Shown one piece after another: positions 21,950 to 32,391 of a stretch of 64,000 nucleotides of DNA. Made by a program: the position numbers and the translations under genes. The notes beneath the pieces were generated by a model. That model did no database searches. It was not told where the DNA came from and saw nothing but the letters and a program-made list of their open reading frames with translations. The first letter of the stretch is position 1. Each line of letters starts with the position of its first letter. Source of the stretch: Siphonodentalium dalli (taxonomy: Eukaryota; Mollusca; Scaphopoda; Gadilida; Siphonodentaliidae); the NCBI GenBank assembly GCA_032622095.1, contig CP136065.1:111889195-111953194 (forward strand). Reading direction: 5' to 3'.

Positions 21950-22380
21950 AGCCCAGAATACAACAGACTACGGCAACTGGAGTCCATGCAAGCACTAAAC
22001 ATGTACAACTATTCACAACTCTAAACAATATATTTACTTATCAACGCACACATCTCACACGGACAAATCCAGGCAAGTCTTCTCCGCCAGTCCCGGTTCG
22101 GAATGGGGGTGGGGCTTTGCTTTGGTGGCATCCACCTCATGCACGATAGGCAAACACCTACTGTGCATGAGCCCATATCAATCTCACAAACCCTACAAAC
22201 GCTCTTCAGCGGAATCATGGCATACAAAAGTGGGTTGTAGGAGAGGGCCGATAGCCCTTTCAAATCTTCCCGGATATCATCCCAAACTCCAAACTCCTCA
22301 GTTTTTATCAAATAAATCTTAGTTTTTCCTTTCACACACATCACAGATCGAGTCAGCAGCACTCACATCAGACAATCTTC
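21950..22380. repeat. Repeat paired with 30420-30790 (retroelement leader)
   Basis: Blocks such as GAATACAACAGACTA, GGCAAGTCTTCTC, ACGCTCTTCAGCGG, GGGTTGTAGGAGAGGGC and TTTCAAATCTTCCCGG occur in the same order here and at 30420-30790. Here the block precedes a LINE ORF1 relic, there an SGNH ORF, so it is likely the leader or end region of a retroelement. A minus-strand open frame of 113 codons (22021-22362) with several cysteines exists in this copy, but the other copy has stops at the corresponding places, so I do not call a gene. Confidence 0.75.
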
Positions 22381-22388
22381 CTCCTTAA

Positions 22389-22622
22389 CCCTTTACCCAA
22401 CAAACCGGCCAAATAAAGCTTCAACAGCCTAAAATATCTTTGGTCTGTCTCAATAAAACCATACAAATATGGATATCATTGGAACCGGCTCCTTGACCAC
22501 ATTGTGATGGTTACAGTTATGCCCTGTGCCAATGCATTCTCTTATATATGCGAGTCGACCATAGGTCGCCTCGCATATATAAGAGAATGCATTGGCACAG
22601 GGCCGTTCTGTTGGGTAAAGGG
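22389..22622. mobile_element. piggyBac-type MITE with internal hairpin
   Basis: The 234-bp element is bounded by TTAA on both sides (22385-22388, 22623-22626), the target duplication used by piggyBac transposons. TIRs start CCCTTTACCCAACA, perfect over 14 bases. Inside lies an almost perfect long hairpin: 33-base arms at 22522-22554 and 22570-22602 (beginning CCCTGTGCCAATGC), with a further short CGACC/GGTCG stem in the loop. No coding capacity. It sits in the leader region before the LINE ORF1 relic at 22743. Confidence 0.85.
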
Positions 22623-22742
22623 TTAAGGAGTAAACCTATAAAATTGCCACTCTAAGAGTAAAATTGCTTACTTAAAGTAAAGAGCAAACTTTTATAAAAT
22701 TGCTAAACAAAGTGTAAAACTTACAAAATTGCTAACGTTAGA

Positions 22743-23835
22743 TATGGCCACTCAAGAAACAACAGTTTCGCAGTGCCCTTCTCAAGGCGCCGATTCAGAT
22801 AAGTTGATTGACTTCCTAACAACAGAGAACAAATCCCTCAAGAAGCAGATCGAAGGACTACAGACAGAACTTGCTAAGTGCAGAGCTTCTATCGAATAGA
22901 TAGCCGAGCGCTTACTCGAACAGCAAAACACGCCACCCGAAAATCAACACACGACAGAAAAAGAACAAATAGAAACCCGAGAAAAACACCAGCTCCAACG
23001 ACAGTACCAGATTTCTCGGCAAAACTACCAGCAACTCCAGCACACTCCGAACAGAAAAAAGCACCCATCCACGAAAACCAATCTCCAAACAACGACCACA
23101 TCGAAGTTGTTATGACCGACGCAGAAGCGGACATCTCCGACGAAGAATTCGCCATCGTCTTCAAAAACAAATGACGAAAAGGCAGCATGATTCCAGACCC
23201 TATCAGTCCAATCAGCACACCAGCCAAAAATATACGCACGCAAAATGAACATAAACAACAGCCTAACCCGACAAAAGAACCCGAACGACCAATGGCCAAC
23301 CACTCCAGTAACAAACCAAACAACGCTTACAAACGAAGAGACATCATAATAGCCGAGAACCTAACCAACAAAATGAAACAGCCCATACTTCCTGCATAGA
23401 GTAATCACGACAAGCAACCACATCCGAACAGCAACAACCAGAGTCAAAGTAACCTGCTACGACAAAGAAGCAAAACAACATAATGAACGGCGTCAGACTC
23501 CGCTCCAATATGAACAGATACAAAGTCATCAATTACAAAGAACAGCCCCACGTAACAGTGCTATAAATGTCAGAAATGTCAAAAGATGCGCAAACTACGA
23601 CAGTGACCACCCCTCAGCATACAAGGGATGCACAGCATACAAAACAGAAGTGTCAACAAAAGAAACACGAAAACTCACATATGCAGCAGCTTCAAGCAAA
23701 TCCGCTGACAATCTCAAGCTTGCAGCCGTCATAACATCCACCATAGTCAGCGCCCTATCTGACGAACAAAGAGACCCACACAATACAAAGGCCAGCATGT
23801 GTCAATATATTGAACATGCTGTCAATACCGAGTGA
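22743..23835 (+). pseudogene. LINE ORF1 (gag-like) relic, internally deleted
   Basis: An ATG at 22743 opens 50 codons with a leucine-zipper/coiled-coil pattern (LIDFLTTENKSLKKQIEGLQ) and ends in TAG. Protein-like sequence then continues in other frames: a Pro/Lys/Asn-rich linker with an acidic patch EADISDEEFAIVFKNK (22878-23174), a basic segment around 23187-23399, and finally a zinc-knuckle remnant CANYDSDHPSAYKGC with a Leu/Ala-rich tail ending at a TGA at 23833-23835. The same order is seen in the better preserved ORF1 copies at 25037 and 33892. The middle RNA-binding part is missing. Relationship to those copies is distant, so this is an older or different subfamily. Confidence 0.65.
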
Positions 23836-24859
23836 ATCTCTACACTGGCTACGCCTGTAGAGACAATTATACACCAGTAATGTGAAATGTACAAGGTAGG
23901 ATATATATATATAAATGTTATACAGTAAATATATTTTTTTGCTTTATATGATTTTTTTTGGTTATTTTAATTTTAATTAGGTAAAATGATGTATGAACAG
24001 ATTGATATTTACAATGTGTTCTTGATGGGCTGTTCCTAGCCTCCCGAAGAAAACGCAGAGTTGCAAGCGGGCCGTACAAATGTAGGTATATGCCCGACCT
24101 AAACTCGATGAGCTAGGATGACCACTTATGGGTCTGAAGTTTCCTTGCACCCACCCCCCCCAAGCTAGTGCTGGGTCGGTTTTTAAGCCGGGTCCCGCTT
24201 GGGTGTTGGCTGGGTGAGTGGAATGTGTTAAACACAAGCGCTCATTCTGTAAGAGAAGTCATCTCGATTAGTAGTTGATGTTGGATGGTTTGGAGTATAT
24301 TTAATATTATTTATTTTGGGTATTCTGAAATGGGTCATTTTGAGGCTATGTGGTGGCTGGCGCGGGCGCCGGTGGGAGCTTGTTTGTGAGAACTTCTCGT
24401 GCAGGTATTCCGTGCTGAGCATGTTCTCGTGATGCGAGTGTTTTTGTGATCCTTCCATGTCTGCATATAAGGGCCTTAAAAAGTGCTGGAGGTCGCTATT
24501 TCTCAGCTCTCGACAACCGATACTGCTAACAAAGCATTCTCGATTCACCGACACCTGGCTGATTACAGATCGCTCACTCGACACCATCTCTACCGTCATA
24601 TGGACAATAGAGCAATCAACGACTGCGCGACTCGCTTAGATACAGCACCTGGATACCTATGCTATTCGGACACCTGCTGTTGAGTACAATTTAATCTTCG
24701 CACTTCGCACTGTTATTTTGGCTTATCTGTTGGACATATTGTGACACTCTGGCTACGCACCCACTAGTTAGAATTCTGTAGATAGGTTATTTTGCATTGA
24801 ACATAGGTAGGATAGCTGGTTGTACGGCAATCTCGGTACCATATGACAATACCCCCGGC
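23836..24859. other. Retroelement junk with terminal hairpin and promoter-like block
   Basis: Directly after the ORF1 relic, TCTCTACA and TGTAGAGA form a small hairpin (about 23837-23863). From about 24380 the sequence resembles the region before the third SGNH ORF: ATGCGAGTGTTTTTGTGATCC, a TATA-like GCATATAAGGGCC (24462-24474) and AAGTGCTGGAGGTCG. No gene is seen between. Confidence 0.5.
24461..24475 (+). promoter_or_regulatory. TATA-like box in shared retroelement leader
   Basis: TGCATATAAGGGCCT, followed 13 bases later by GTGCTGGAGGTCG. The same pair (TGCATAAAAGGGACT and GTGCTGGAGGTCA) lies about 45 bases before the ATG of the SGNH ORF at 32392, so it is probably a promoter carried by the element. 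Confidence 0.4.
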
Positions 24860-25036
24860 GTATAAAGAGTCAGCTTGTGCTTGAGGAGAAGAAGTCTGCC
24901 AACACCGATTTTTCAGCGACAAATTTCCACTTTTTCGACTTTTCCACTTTCGCTTCAATTTTCAACCTTTTCGATTTGTTTTCAATTCTTCGGCATTCTA
25001 TCACCACTTTTCACTCTAATTTCAATTCATCACAAC

Positions 25037-26662
25037 ATGAATCCAAAAACACAAAATGATGGCCTACACGAGATTATCAAATCGGTTCAAGATGAAATGG
25101 CACAACTCCGAGCTGATCACAAGGAGAGCACACTCATACTTCAACAAGAACTTAAACAACAAAGGCAAGAAACCAAAGAAAAGCAAACGAACGAGCTAAC
25201 AGCTTAACACAACAGTTATTCGAATTACAACGCAACTCACAACCATCCGAAACCACACGACCACAGGAACAAAAGAAAAAACTCAAATCCACAAAATCAA
25301 GCAAAGCCAAAAAGAATCTAATCAAATCACCACCCAAACCACCCACTTCAATAACCACACCAACCGCAAACAAGCTCAAACCAACCACCACCATCATCAA
25401 TGCAGATATACACCACAGATACGACGATCCTGAAATGTCGGGAATCGCAAGATTCTCTATCACAGATGAACCAATCACTCCCATTAAAGACCCAGACATG
25501 CAATCTGATGATGAAGGGTTCGAAATAGTCACAAACAAGAAGAAACGCAATAGGGAAACACCCAGCCCTTCAGGCTCGTCATCATCATGCAACACCCAGG
25601 GAAAACAAACGGAAACAGTTCAACACATCCCATCCGACGACCCTCCCGACCTTACCTCAAAATCAAACAGCTAAACCTAACGTAACTAACAATGCGCAAA
25701 ACAACAACAGCAACAATAAAAGACCGGCAACTATTCGTTGAGAACCCAACACGTCAAATGCTAAACAATCCCTGGGCACTGCACGGCATACTAGGGTCAA
25801 AATACCCTGTGAAAATACAAACCACTACACGTCAGAATATGCTAGTTTATCCGTCTAATGAAGCAACTAGATTATATCTCATAACAAAGGCCCATCTTGA
25901 AATTCGAGCCCTTAAAGAGGCAAATGTTATATTTAGACCAACCAAAGGTCAAATTCAACCAAATAACGAAAACTTGTTTGTGGTCATCTGTGGAGTCCAC
26001 CCCGACATATCAGAGGACCAGATAATCCAAAGCATCGGCACAGAATTTAATGCAAAACGACTTATCTCATCAAAACATGGAGACCAACCCACTTTCAAAA
26101 TAAAAGTCAAATGCCCTTCGAAACAAGCTAAAGACAAACTTCTGAAGGGGGTATACTTAGGTAGTAACAAAGCCAAGTCATTAGTTTTAGATTATAAACC
26201 ACAGGCCCACGTTACCCAATGTTTCAAATGCCAATCGTTCCATCATACTGCTAAATTTTGCGACAAGGAATTCGATACATGCAAACGCTGCGCGGGCCCT
26301 CACGATCATAAAGAATGTCAAATTGAAGTAGACGACGCTAAATGCGCAAATTGTACGGGGAACCATCCAACCACATACAAGGGGCGCCCCAAATACATAA
26401 CGGCAGTTAAAAATGCAGAATACAAAAAATTATCCTATGCAACTATCACACAAAAACCAGCCGAACCGTCAGATGCACTCAGATTGGCCAATACACTATA
26501 TGCGTGCCTTTTTGAATCACACAAACTTAGGTACCAGAACGCCGACCAAGCAGACAACAAAATAATGCAAACAATTCAAAACAATGTAAACAAATATTTC
26601 AAAACAAACATAACAGAAATAATGCAATTTCACAACATGAACATAGATAAGCAAAGTAAGTA
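25037..26662 (+). pseudogene. LINE ORF1: coiled coil, RNA-binding domain, zinc knuckles
   Basis: The ATG at 25037 starts a Gln/Lys/Glu-rich coiled-coil segment (to 25204), broken by a stop; a basic Lys/Pro/Thr-rich linker and an acidic motif DDEGFEIVTNKKKR follow (25435-25674), and a further shift leads into the longest part (25692-26663). That part contains ENPTRQMLNNPWALHGIL, a fold with FVVICGVHPDISEDQI that resembles the RRM-like domain of such ORF1s, and CCHC knuckles: CFKCQSFHHTAKFC, CKRCAGPHDHKEC and CANCTGNHP. The last cysteine of the third knuckle reads as arginine (YKGRP where the copy at 33892 has a Cys-Pro). The product would package the LINE RNA as a nucleic-acid chaperone. At least two frameshifts are present. 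Confidence 0.85.
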
Positions 26663-26728
26663 GACAGTGAAACACGAACGTGTAAAATAACCTCTACAAC
26701 CAATTATCCTCCATACGCGGTACAGAGC

Positions 26729-29380
26729 AACCTTAATATAGCACACATCAACGCCAACAGCATTAGGGCCCGCAAACAGGAACAAGTCGAATATGTAGAA
26801 GAAAATAAAAGACATACTCAAGGACACTAAATTTTCATTCCCAGGCTTTAATACACATAGGAAGGACAGATCCTCCGCGGGGGGTGGGGTCGCAATTCTA
26901 GTACGGCACCACATAAAATATACCATTATCAACACATCACAACTTACGGACGAAGTCATCGCAATCGAAACTACAATCAGTAATAGGAAAACAGCTATAG
27001 TTTCACTATACGTACACCCTTGCAAACCCCCCCCCCCCCCCCTCAACTCTCAACATTCAAATTTTTTACCAATAAATTCAAAAACTATCTTTCTGGGAGA
27101 CCTTAACGCAAAACACATTGTTTACTAATGCAGCAAAACTAATCCCTACGGGGACGCACTTTTCGACATAATCGAAGACCGAGAACTAGTGTTACTCAAT
27201 AACAAGGGCATCGCAACCCACTACCACATAGCGACCAGATCATGGGATATGTTAGATTATGCTCTTGCCACGCCATCAATTGCAAAAACTATACATAAAT
27301 GCAAAATAGGATTTGATATAGGGAGTGACCACTACCCAGTCGAACTCTATATAACAAATGCTATACCACAACACAATAAAGTTATTGTCAAAAGAAACCT
27401 CAGAAATGCAAATCGGGACAAATTTAGGGAATTAATCAACGCAAACATCGACAAGACAGAAATTAAATCTCCAAATGACATTGAGATGGCAGCCAAAACA
27501 ATATCTGATATTATTAATGATGCCATTGACATAGCATGCCCAAAAAAGAAAATTAAGCAAAACACTTGGAGGATATCGAGGGAAACATTAGATTTAATTC
27601 ACCTCAAACGCAAAACATGCAGTCTAATGCAAAAACACCCCAAAGATACCGAGTACAGAACCATGTACAATAACCTAACCAGACAAGTAAATAAAGCAGT
27701 TAAACGGGAAAAAAGGGAATCTTGGGAAAGGGTTACCACCGAACTTGGGGAAAGACAACTAGATGGGAAATTCTGGAAAACATTCAAAATTTTAACTAGC
27801 CAAGCCACCTCAATAATGACAAACCGCTCAAAAACGAGGCCGACGAAAGACAAAGACAAAGCCAAATTTTTGCGACGTCATTACAAAACATCCACATAAC
27901 CCACCATGGGGACCAATTTGATGAAAAATTCAGGAAAAATGTAATTGAACATGTAAGACAAAACAAACAAACGTACAGACCTTTAAAATATCCCATACCA
28001 GAGGCAGATGACAAGCATATATTATCAACTCCCATCACCTTCCTAGAAATTCAAGACTGCCTCAAGCGTGCAAAACCATACAAAGCCCCAGGGGATGAAG
28101 AATTAACTTTTGGAATAATCAAACAGGGCCCCAATTCACTGTTCGAGAGATTAGAACTAATATACAACAAATGCTTACAACACTGCTACTTTCCTAAATC
28201 CTGGAAATCCGCTATTGGGGAGATGATTCCAAAACCGGGCAAAGATCACAAAATAGCTACCAACTTTAGACCAATCAGCCTACTTCAGTGTCTGGGAAAA
28301 CGAATCATCAGCACTAGAATACTATCTCACTTAGAGAACCAAAACTTTTTTAATAAATTTCAACGAGCATATCGTAAAGGCAAAGATGGAACCGAACATA
28401 TCTATAGAATAGTTGAAGACATGCGCATAGCATTGGGTCGAGATTGGGAGGGGGCCGCTATTTTCTTGGATGTAGAGAAGGCATTCGACTCAGTGTGGCA
28501 CCACGGCCTTCGCTACAAACTAAAAACAACCACCGACATCCCCACAAAAATGTTACGACTCATCTCCTCATTTCTCATGCAAAGATCTATCAAGGTAAGG
28601 GTGGGTGAAGAAATCTCAGATAGTGTAGATCTTAAAGCCGGTACGCCCCAAGGGTCGGTCCAAAGCCCGCTACTTTTTCTAATATACGTCAACGACATCC
28701 CCCACAATCCACAACATACAAATATCACAATTTGCCGACGATTTGGGCCTTTGGACCACAGGGGGGGACCCCAAAATGTTGGAATTAAGACTACAAAAAC
28801 AACTTAACGACCTGGAAGTATGGTGTTCCAAATGGCGCATCAAACTTAACGCCAAAAAAACCCAGTTAATCGTATTTAGCAGAAAACATACCAAATGTAA
28901 ACTTAATTTATCCATCTTTGGGGAAACTTTCGAACAAACCCAGGAAGCAACTCTACTGGGCATAACCCTCGACCACAGACTATCTTTTCACCGCCATATT
29001 GAAAACATTTCGACCAGGGCCTACCAAAGAATATGGGCTATTAAGGATGCTCAGGGGCACCTCATGGGGACTCAATCCAGAAACCCTGATTAAACTTTAT
29101 AAGCAATTTATACGACCAATCATGGAATATGGGGGCATCATATTAGCTGACCTTCCCAAATCCACACTCAATAAACTCCCAAGTTATAGAAAATAAAACA
29201 TTAAGAATGGCACTCCAGGAAAACATACGTACCCCCATCAGGACGTTACACGACACAGCCGATATACCAACATTTCGCGTTAGATTACAAACACTAGCCG
29301 CAAACAGTCTTATGAGACTACAAGGCAGCATCTTAGTCGAAGAACTAGAACTTAGGAAAACATTACTTACCAAAGACAAA
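26729..29380 (+). pseudogene. LINE ORF2: endonuclease remnant and reverse transcriptase
   Basis: The endonuclease starts with NLNIAHINANSIRARKQ (26731), but the segment with its first catalytic glutamate is missing: after about 26790 the frame jumps to sequence equivalent to the GGGVAILVRHH strand (26878-26911). Later endonuclease motifs remain: IFLGDLNAKH, DYALATP and SDHYPVEL (27324-27347). The reverse transcriptase follows: IPKPGKDHKIATNFRPISLL (28226-28285), IFLDVEKAFDSVWHHGL, GTPQGSVQSPLL and the catalytic FADDLGLWTTGG, which is out of frame because of an indel near 28735. The thumb-like part extends to about 29385. Other breaks lie near 27020 (a 16-C run), 27890 and 29080. The product would nick the target and copy the LINE RNA by target-primed reverse transcription. 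Confidence 0.88.
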
Positions 29381-29385
29381 ACATA

Positions 29386-30419
29386 AATAGCTGGCCGGCG
29401 AGGCGAAGTTGGTTCTGGTTCACCGGAATAAACCCCTCAATGGTCATGCCATCACTTCCCCAATTCAACAAACACTTCCCAATCAACACAACTAAATAGA
29501 CTTATCTCACAAAACTCATAAAAACGCGAGGTCGATCAGGTTACTAACACAGCTCAGTCACAAGGAAAGTAAGTATACAAGTATATAGCACATTACTCAG
29601 TCATCCCCACCAAGAGGACAGGTAATTATGAATTATGTTTTAAAAGGGCTCGATGAGAAGTACTGCTCATCGACAGGATATCACAGTGAATTGGCCACGC
29701 CCTCTCTGCAGTAAAGCAAGCCCTAAATAAAACCCATTGTTGAAACTCAGCATAAACAATCTATTGTGTATGTACTAACCCATTTATGCAACATCCACAA
29801 TATCGACCGTCTAAAAAGACTAACCCAATATTAAAACGTAGGGTAGCGGGCTCAGGCCCTAGATGGCTCCTTGGGCGCTGATGAATGTCCTCGGGCGGCA
29901 TAGATACCCTTTTGGTGGCCGTAGTATAAGCCATTGAGTAATTATCTCTTTCAAACAATCAATGACTAACCCGCTAACCTTATAAAAAAACTTATAAAAG
30001 TATCCCACACACCAAATACAATTTGTACGGATGGGCGCAAGTAATAACGGAGCTTGCCTTTACACATTGTTTGTTGTTTGCCTGTGTGGCCGCAGTATAA
30101 GCTATCAATAATAATCTCCCTCAAACTGACTCACAATCACAGACACAAATTTAAACACATGCTTTCAACCACACCCGTGCGTACATGAAGACATAACAAC
30201 TAGCGATAACACTCGGTACCCAACCAACCTTCAGAGACATACCACCAACAGTCTGGCCTCAGCTGCTTCCTCATCTGCGCATCACAACACAACCAGGTCA
30301 ACGGGTTCTGAGACTCGCAGGAGTGTAAGGCGGGCATTGCACCACAGAGAGTTGGGGAGCCCCGACCGACCTCAAGTCAACCGGCCGGCATTGCACACCC
30401 TTCCTAGAGTTTAGCCTGT
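29386..30419. other. Retroelement 3' region with repeated GGCCGTAGTATAAGC motif
   Basis: No open frame of note. The motif GGCCGTAGTATAAGCC or a close variant occurs at 29920, 30089 and 30415, twice followed by AATAATCTCCCTCAAAC-type sequence, so the region consists of short tandem-like copies. It may be the LINE 3' untranslated region or leader sequence of the next element. Confidence 0.5.
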
Positions 30420-30790
30420 AGTATAAGCCCTGAATACAACAGACTAAGGCAACGGAGTTCATGCATGCACTAACATGGACACTAGTTCACAACAAACCAC
30501 TAAATAAAAAGATATCAACTAAGTTAAATACACAGAACTCGTATTACAAACAAGGCAAGTCTTCTCGCTGGTCCGCTTTTGGAATAGGGGGGGGGGGGGG
30601 CTTTGCTTCCTACTAGGGTGACATGTAACCCATACTGCACAGGCAAGCATCCAATGACTAGAAAACACTCACAACCAAACTCAACAAACGCTCTTCAGCG
30701 GCACTATATCACTCAAACATGGGTTGTAGGAGAGGGCTTACAGCACTTTCAAATCTTCCCGGGGGGATCTTCCCAAACCCAAACTCCAAA
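30420..30790. repeat. Second copy of the leader-like repeat at 21950-22380
   Basis: Contains the same ordered blocks (GAATACAACAGACTA, GGCAAGTCTTCTC, ACGCTCTTCAGCGG, GGGTTGTAGGAGAGGGC). A G-run of about 12 lies at 30588-30600. It ends where GCTGGAGGTCATCC begins, 30 bases before an SGNH ORF start. Confidence 0.75.
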
Positions 30791-30819
30791 CTCTGCTGGA
30801 GGTCATCCTCATTCTAGTC

Positions 30820-31420
30820 ATGTCTAACACGGTACGCATCGCTATGTTCGGCAGTAGCCATCTTAGTCGACATTATGATTGGCTAAATTCGAATGGCATC
30901 TGGTTTGATTTCCCCCGACAAGGAAGTTCGCTTCTTTGTCCATGGTGGCTTAAACTTGGCAAACTGTTCGGATCTGTTTTACTCGTGTGTAGATTGGAAA
31001 CCTCATGCTGTATTTATACAGCTTGGGGGGGGGGAAGGACATCACTTCTACCGTGAGAGACTTTCGGGCCAGTTGTGTGATTTTATCGAAGCGTTTCACA
31101 GACACTGTATAACTGTGTACTTCAGTGAAATCCTGCCTCGCTCATGGTTTAAGTTTGATGAAGATCTAACAGTTGAGAGATACAGATTTGTGAGAGAGCA
31201 CTGCAATAGAGATATTGCGGCTAAGATTTGGCAACTGAACCGGTTTGTTATCTTTAAGGACATAAAATTTCCGGGGCATTATCCAAATGCAGTTCATATG
31301 GCCAGTTATCCGGTGGGGAATTTGATGCGTGCACCAATGCAGACGTACTTTATGGTAATCCGGTTGAAGCTTAGGCATCTTCGGTATTATGTGCGTCCGC
31401 AACAAATAAATGAAAGATAG
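30820..31420 (+). pseudogene. SGNH-hydrolase-like ORF, copy A
   Basis: The ATG at 30820 starts MSNTVRIAMFGSSHLSRHY. A one-base shift near the C-run at 30911-30915 moves the frame to one open until a TAG at 31418-31420. SGNH blocks visible: block I FGSSH (Ser), block II HGGLN (Gly), block V region YPNAVHMA. Block III is damaged: copies B and C read GGND, here a run of ten Gs gives GGGEGH, so the expected asparagine is lost. SGNH/GDSL esterase ORFs are known as accessory genes in some non-LTR (CR1-like) and tyrosine-recombinase (Ngaro/DIRS) retrotransposons. A cellular esterase is less likely given three repeated copies without introns. The next sequence is direct-repeat copy R1. Confidence 0.7.
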
Positions 31421-31625
31421 CTTTTGTAAAATTCTAATAGTTAGGGTGGGCCCTTCATATCGGGCCATGTGTTTATTGGCTTGTAGTTGTCCGAACCTCG
31501 ATCTCTGTGTTTCCCTAGGGCACAGGCGTAGGTGAAATCATGTAGTCACATTTGTACTCATTTCTTTATTTATGTCAGTTATTTTAGTGGGGTGATCCTT
31601 GTTATCTCATAAAATCGAGTGTATT
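31421..31625. repeat. Direct repeat R1 following an SGNH ORF
   Basis: Contains TTAGGGTGGGCCCTTCAT, GTGTTTATTGGCTTGTAGTT, GGGCACAGGCGTAGGTGAAA and GTGATCCTTGTTATCTCATA in order. The same series recurs at 31898, 33203 (partly) and 33430. Confidence 0.85.
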
Positions 31626-31652
31626 TTGTTTTTCGCTATCATATGAGTCATC

Positions 31653-31910
31653 ATGTCTACCGGGATGAGATTAGCTCTGTTTGGGAGTAGTCACTGATTA
31701 CACATGAAGCGCTGGTTGAAGAAGGTACACAGGAGATTTGAAGTACCGATGGAGGCTGGATATTTTGTGAAGAGCGGAATGACCCTAGAGAATAGGCAGT
31801 ACAAGTTGGATGCTTGGTTACCGGATGTCGTTTATATCCAGCTAGGAGGGAATGACATTGCTCCTCCTACTGAAAAGTCCCAACTGGGGGGGAAACGACA
31901 TCTTTTGTAA
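31653..31910 (+). pseudogene. SGNH-hydrolase-like ORF, copy B, truncated
   Basis: The ATG at 31653 reads MSTGMRLALFGSSH, then a TGA, and the same frame continues with KRWLKKVHRRFEV to VVYIQLGGNDIAPP near 31860. The copy stops shortly after block III and runs into direct repeat R2, so blocks IV-V are deleted. Sequence differs from copies A and C outside the blocks, so it is a separate subfamily rather than a recent duplicate. Confidence 0.65.
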
Positions 31911-32094
31911 AATGCTAATAGTTAGGGTGGGCCCTTCATGTCGGGGCCATGTGTTTATTGGCTTGTAGTTTTCTTAACCTCGATCTCTGTATTTCCCTAG
32001 GGCACAGGCGTAGGTGAAATCATGTAGTCACATTTGTATTCATTTATTTAGGTCAGTTATTTTAGTGGTGTGATCCTTGTTATCTCATAAAATA
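31898..32094. repeat. Direct repeat R2
   Basis: Very similar to R1 and R4. It ends in GTTATCTCATAAAA, where it joins abruptly to a LINE ORF1 fragment. Confidence 0.85.
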
Positions 32095-32288
32095 TAAACC
32101 ACAACCGCACATAATGCAGTGTTTTAAATGCCAGTCATTTAACCATACTTCAAAATACTGTGTAAAAGAAGAGGAAGTATGCAAACGACTGCCAAATCAA
32201 TGAACAGCAATTAAAATGTTCAAATTGCAACGGAAACCACGCCACCACATTCAAAGGCTGCCCCAAATACCTTCTCGCGATCAAAGCG
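32095..32288 (+). pseudogene. LINE ORF1 zinc-knuckle fragment
   Basis: Nearly identical to 35121-35325 of the LINE ORF1 at 33892-35580, covering CFKCQSFNHTSKYC and CSNCNGNHATTF with the same neighbouring bases. Compared with that copy it lacks a few bases near 32190 and has one extra A near 32213. Its presence between a direct repeat and an SGNH promoter shows that this locus was assembled by template switching or recombination between retroelements. Confidence 0.85.
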
Positions 32289-32342
32289 GGGATTTCGTGT
32301 TGTGCATGCTTTGTGGTGTGAGTGTGTTTGCGATCCGTCCGA

Positions 32343-32357
32343 TCTGCATAAAAGGGA
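32343..32357 (+). promoter_or_regulatory. TATA-like box before SGNH copy C
   Basis: TCTGCATAAAAGGGA, followed by AAAGTGCTGGAGGTC. The start codon at 32392 is about 45 bases downstream. The arrangement matches 24461-24487. Confidence 0.4.
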
Positions 32358-32391
32358 CTCTAAAGTGCTGGAGGTCATCCGCTTTTTAGAC

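Larger units (their letters stand above)
24860..29385 (+). mobile_element. Jockey-like LINE, nearly full length, inactivated
   Basis: A pyrimidine-rich leader (about 24900-25036) is followed by ORF1 (25037-26662) with zinc knuckles and ORF2 (about 26729-29380) with an AP-type endonuclease remnant and reverse transcriptase. This two-ORF layout and the knuckle spacing are typical of Jockey-related non-LTR retrotransposons. Both ORFs have frameshifts and ORF2 has a deletion in the endonuclease, so the copy cannot move by itself. A second ORF1 of a related subfamily lies at 33892-35580. Confidence 0.85.

Noticed and set aside
22021-22362. Minus-strand ORF with several CxxC pairs as a zinc protein
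   Set aside because: The homologous repeat at 30420-30790 has stops at corresponding places, so the frame is not maintained.
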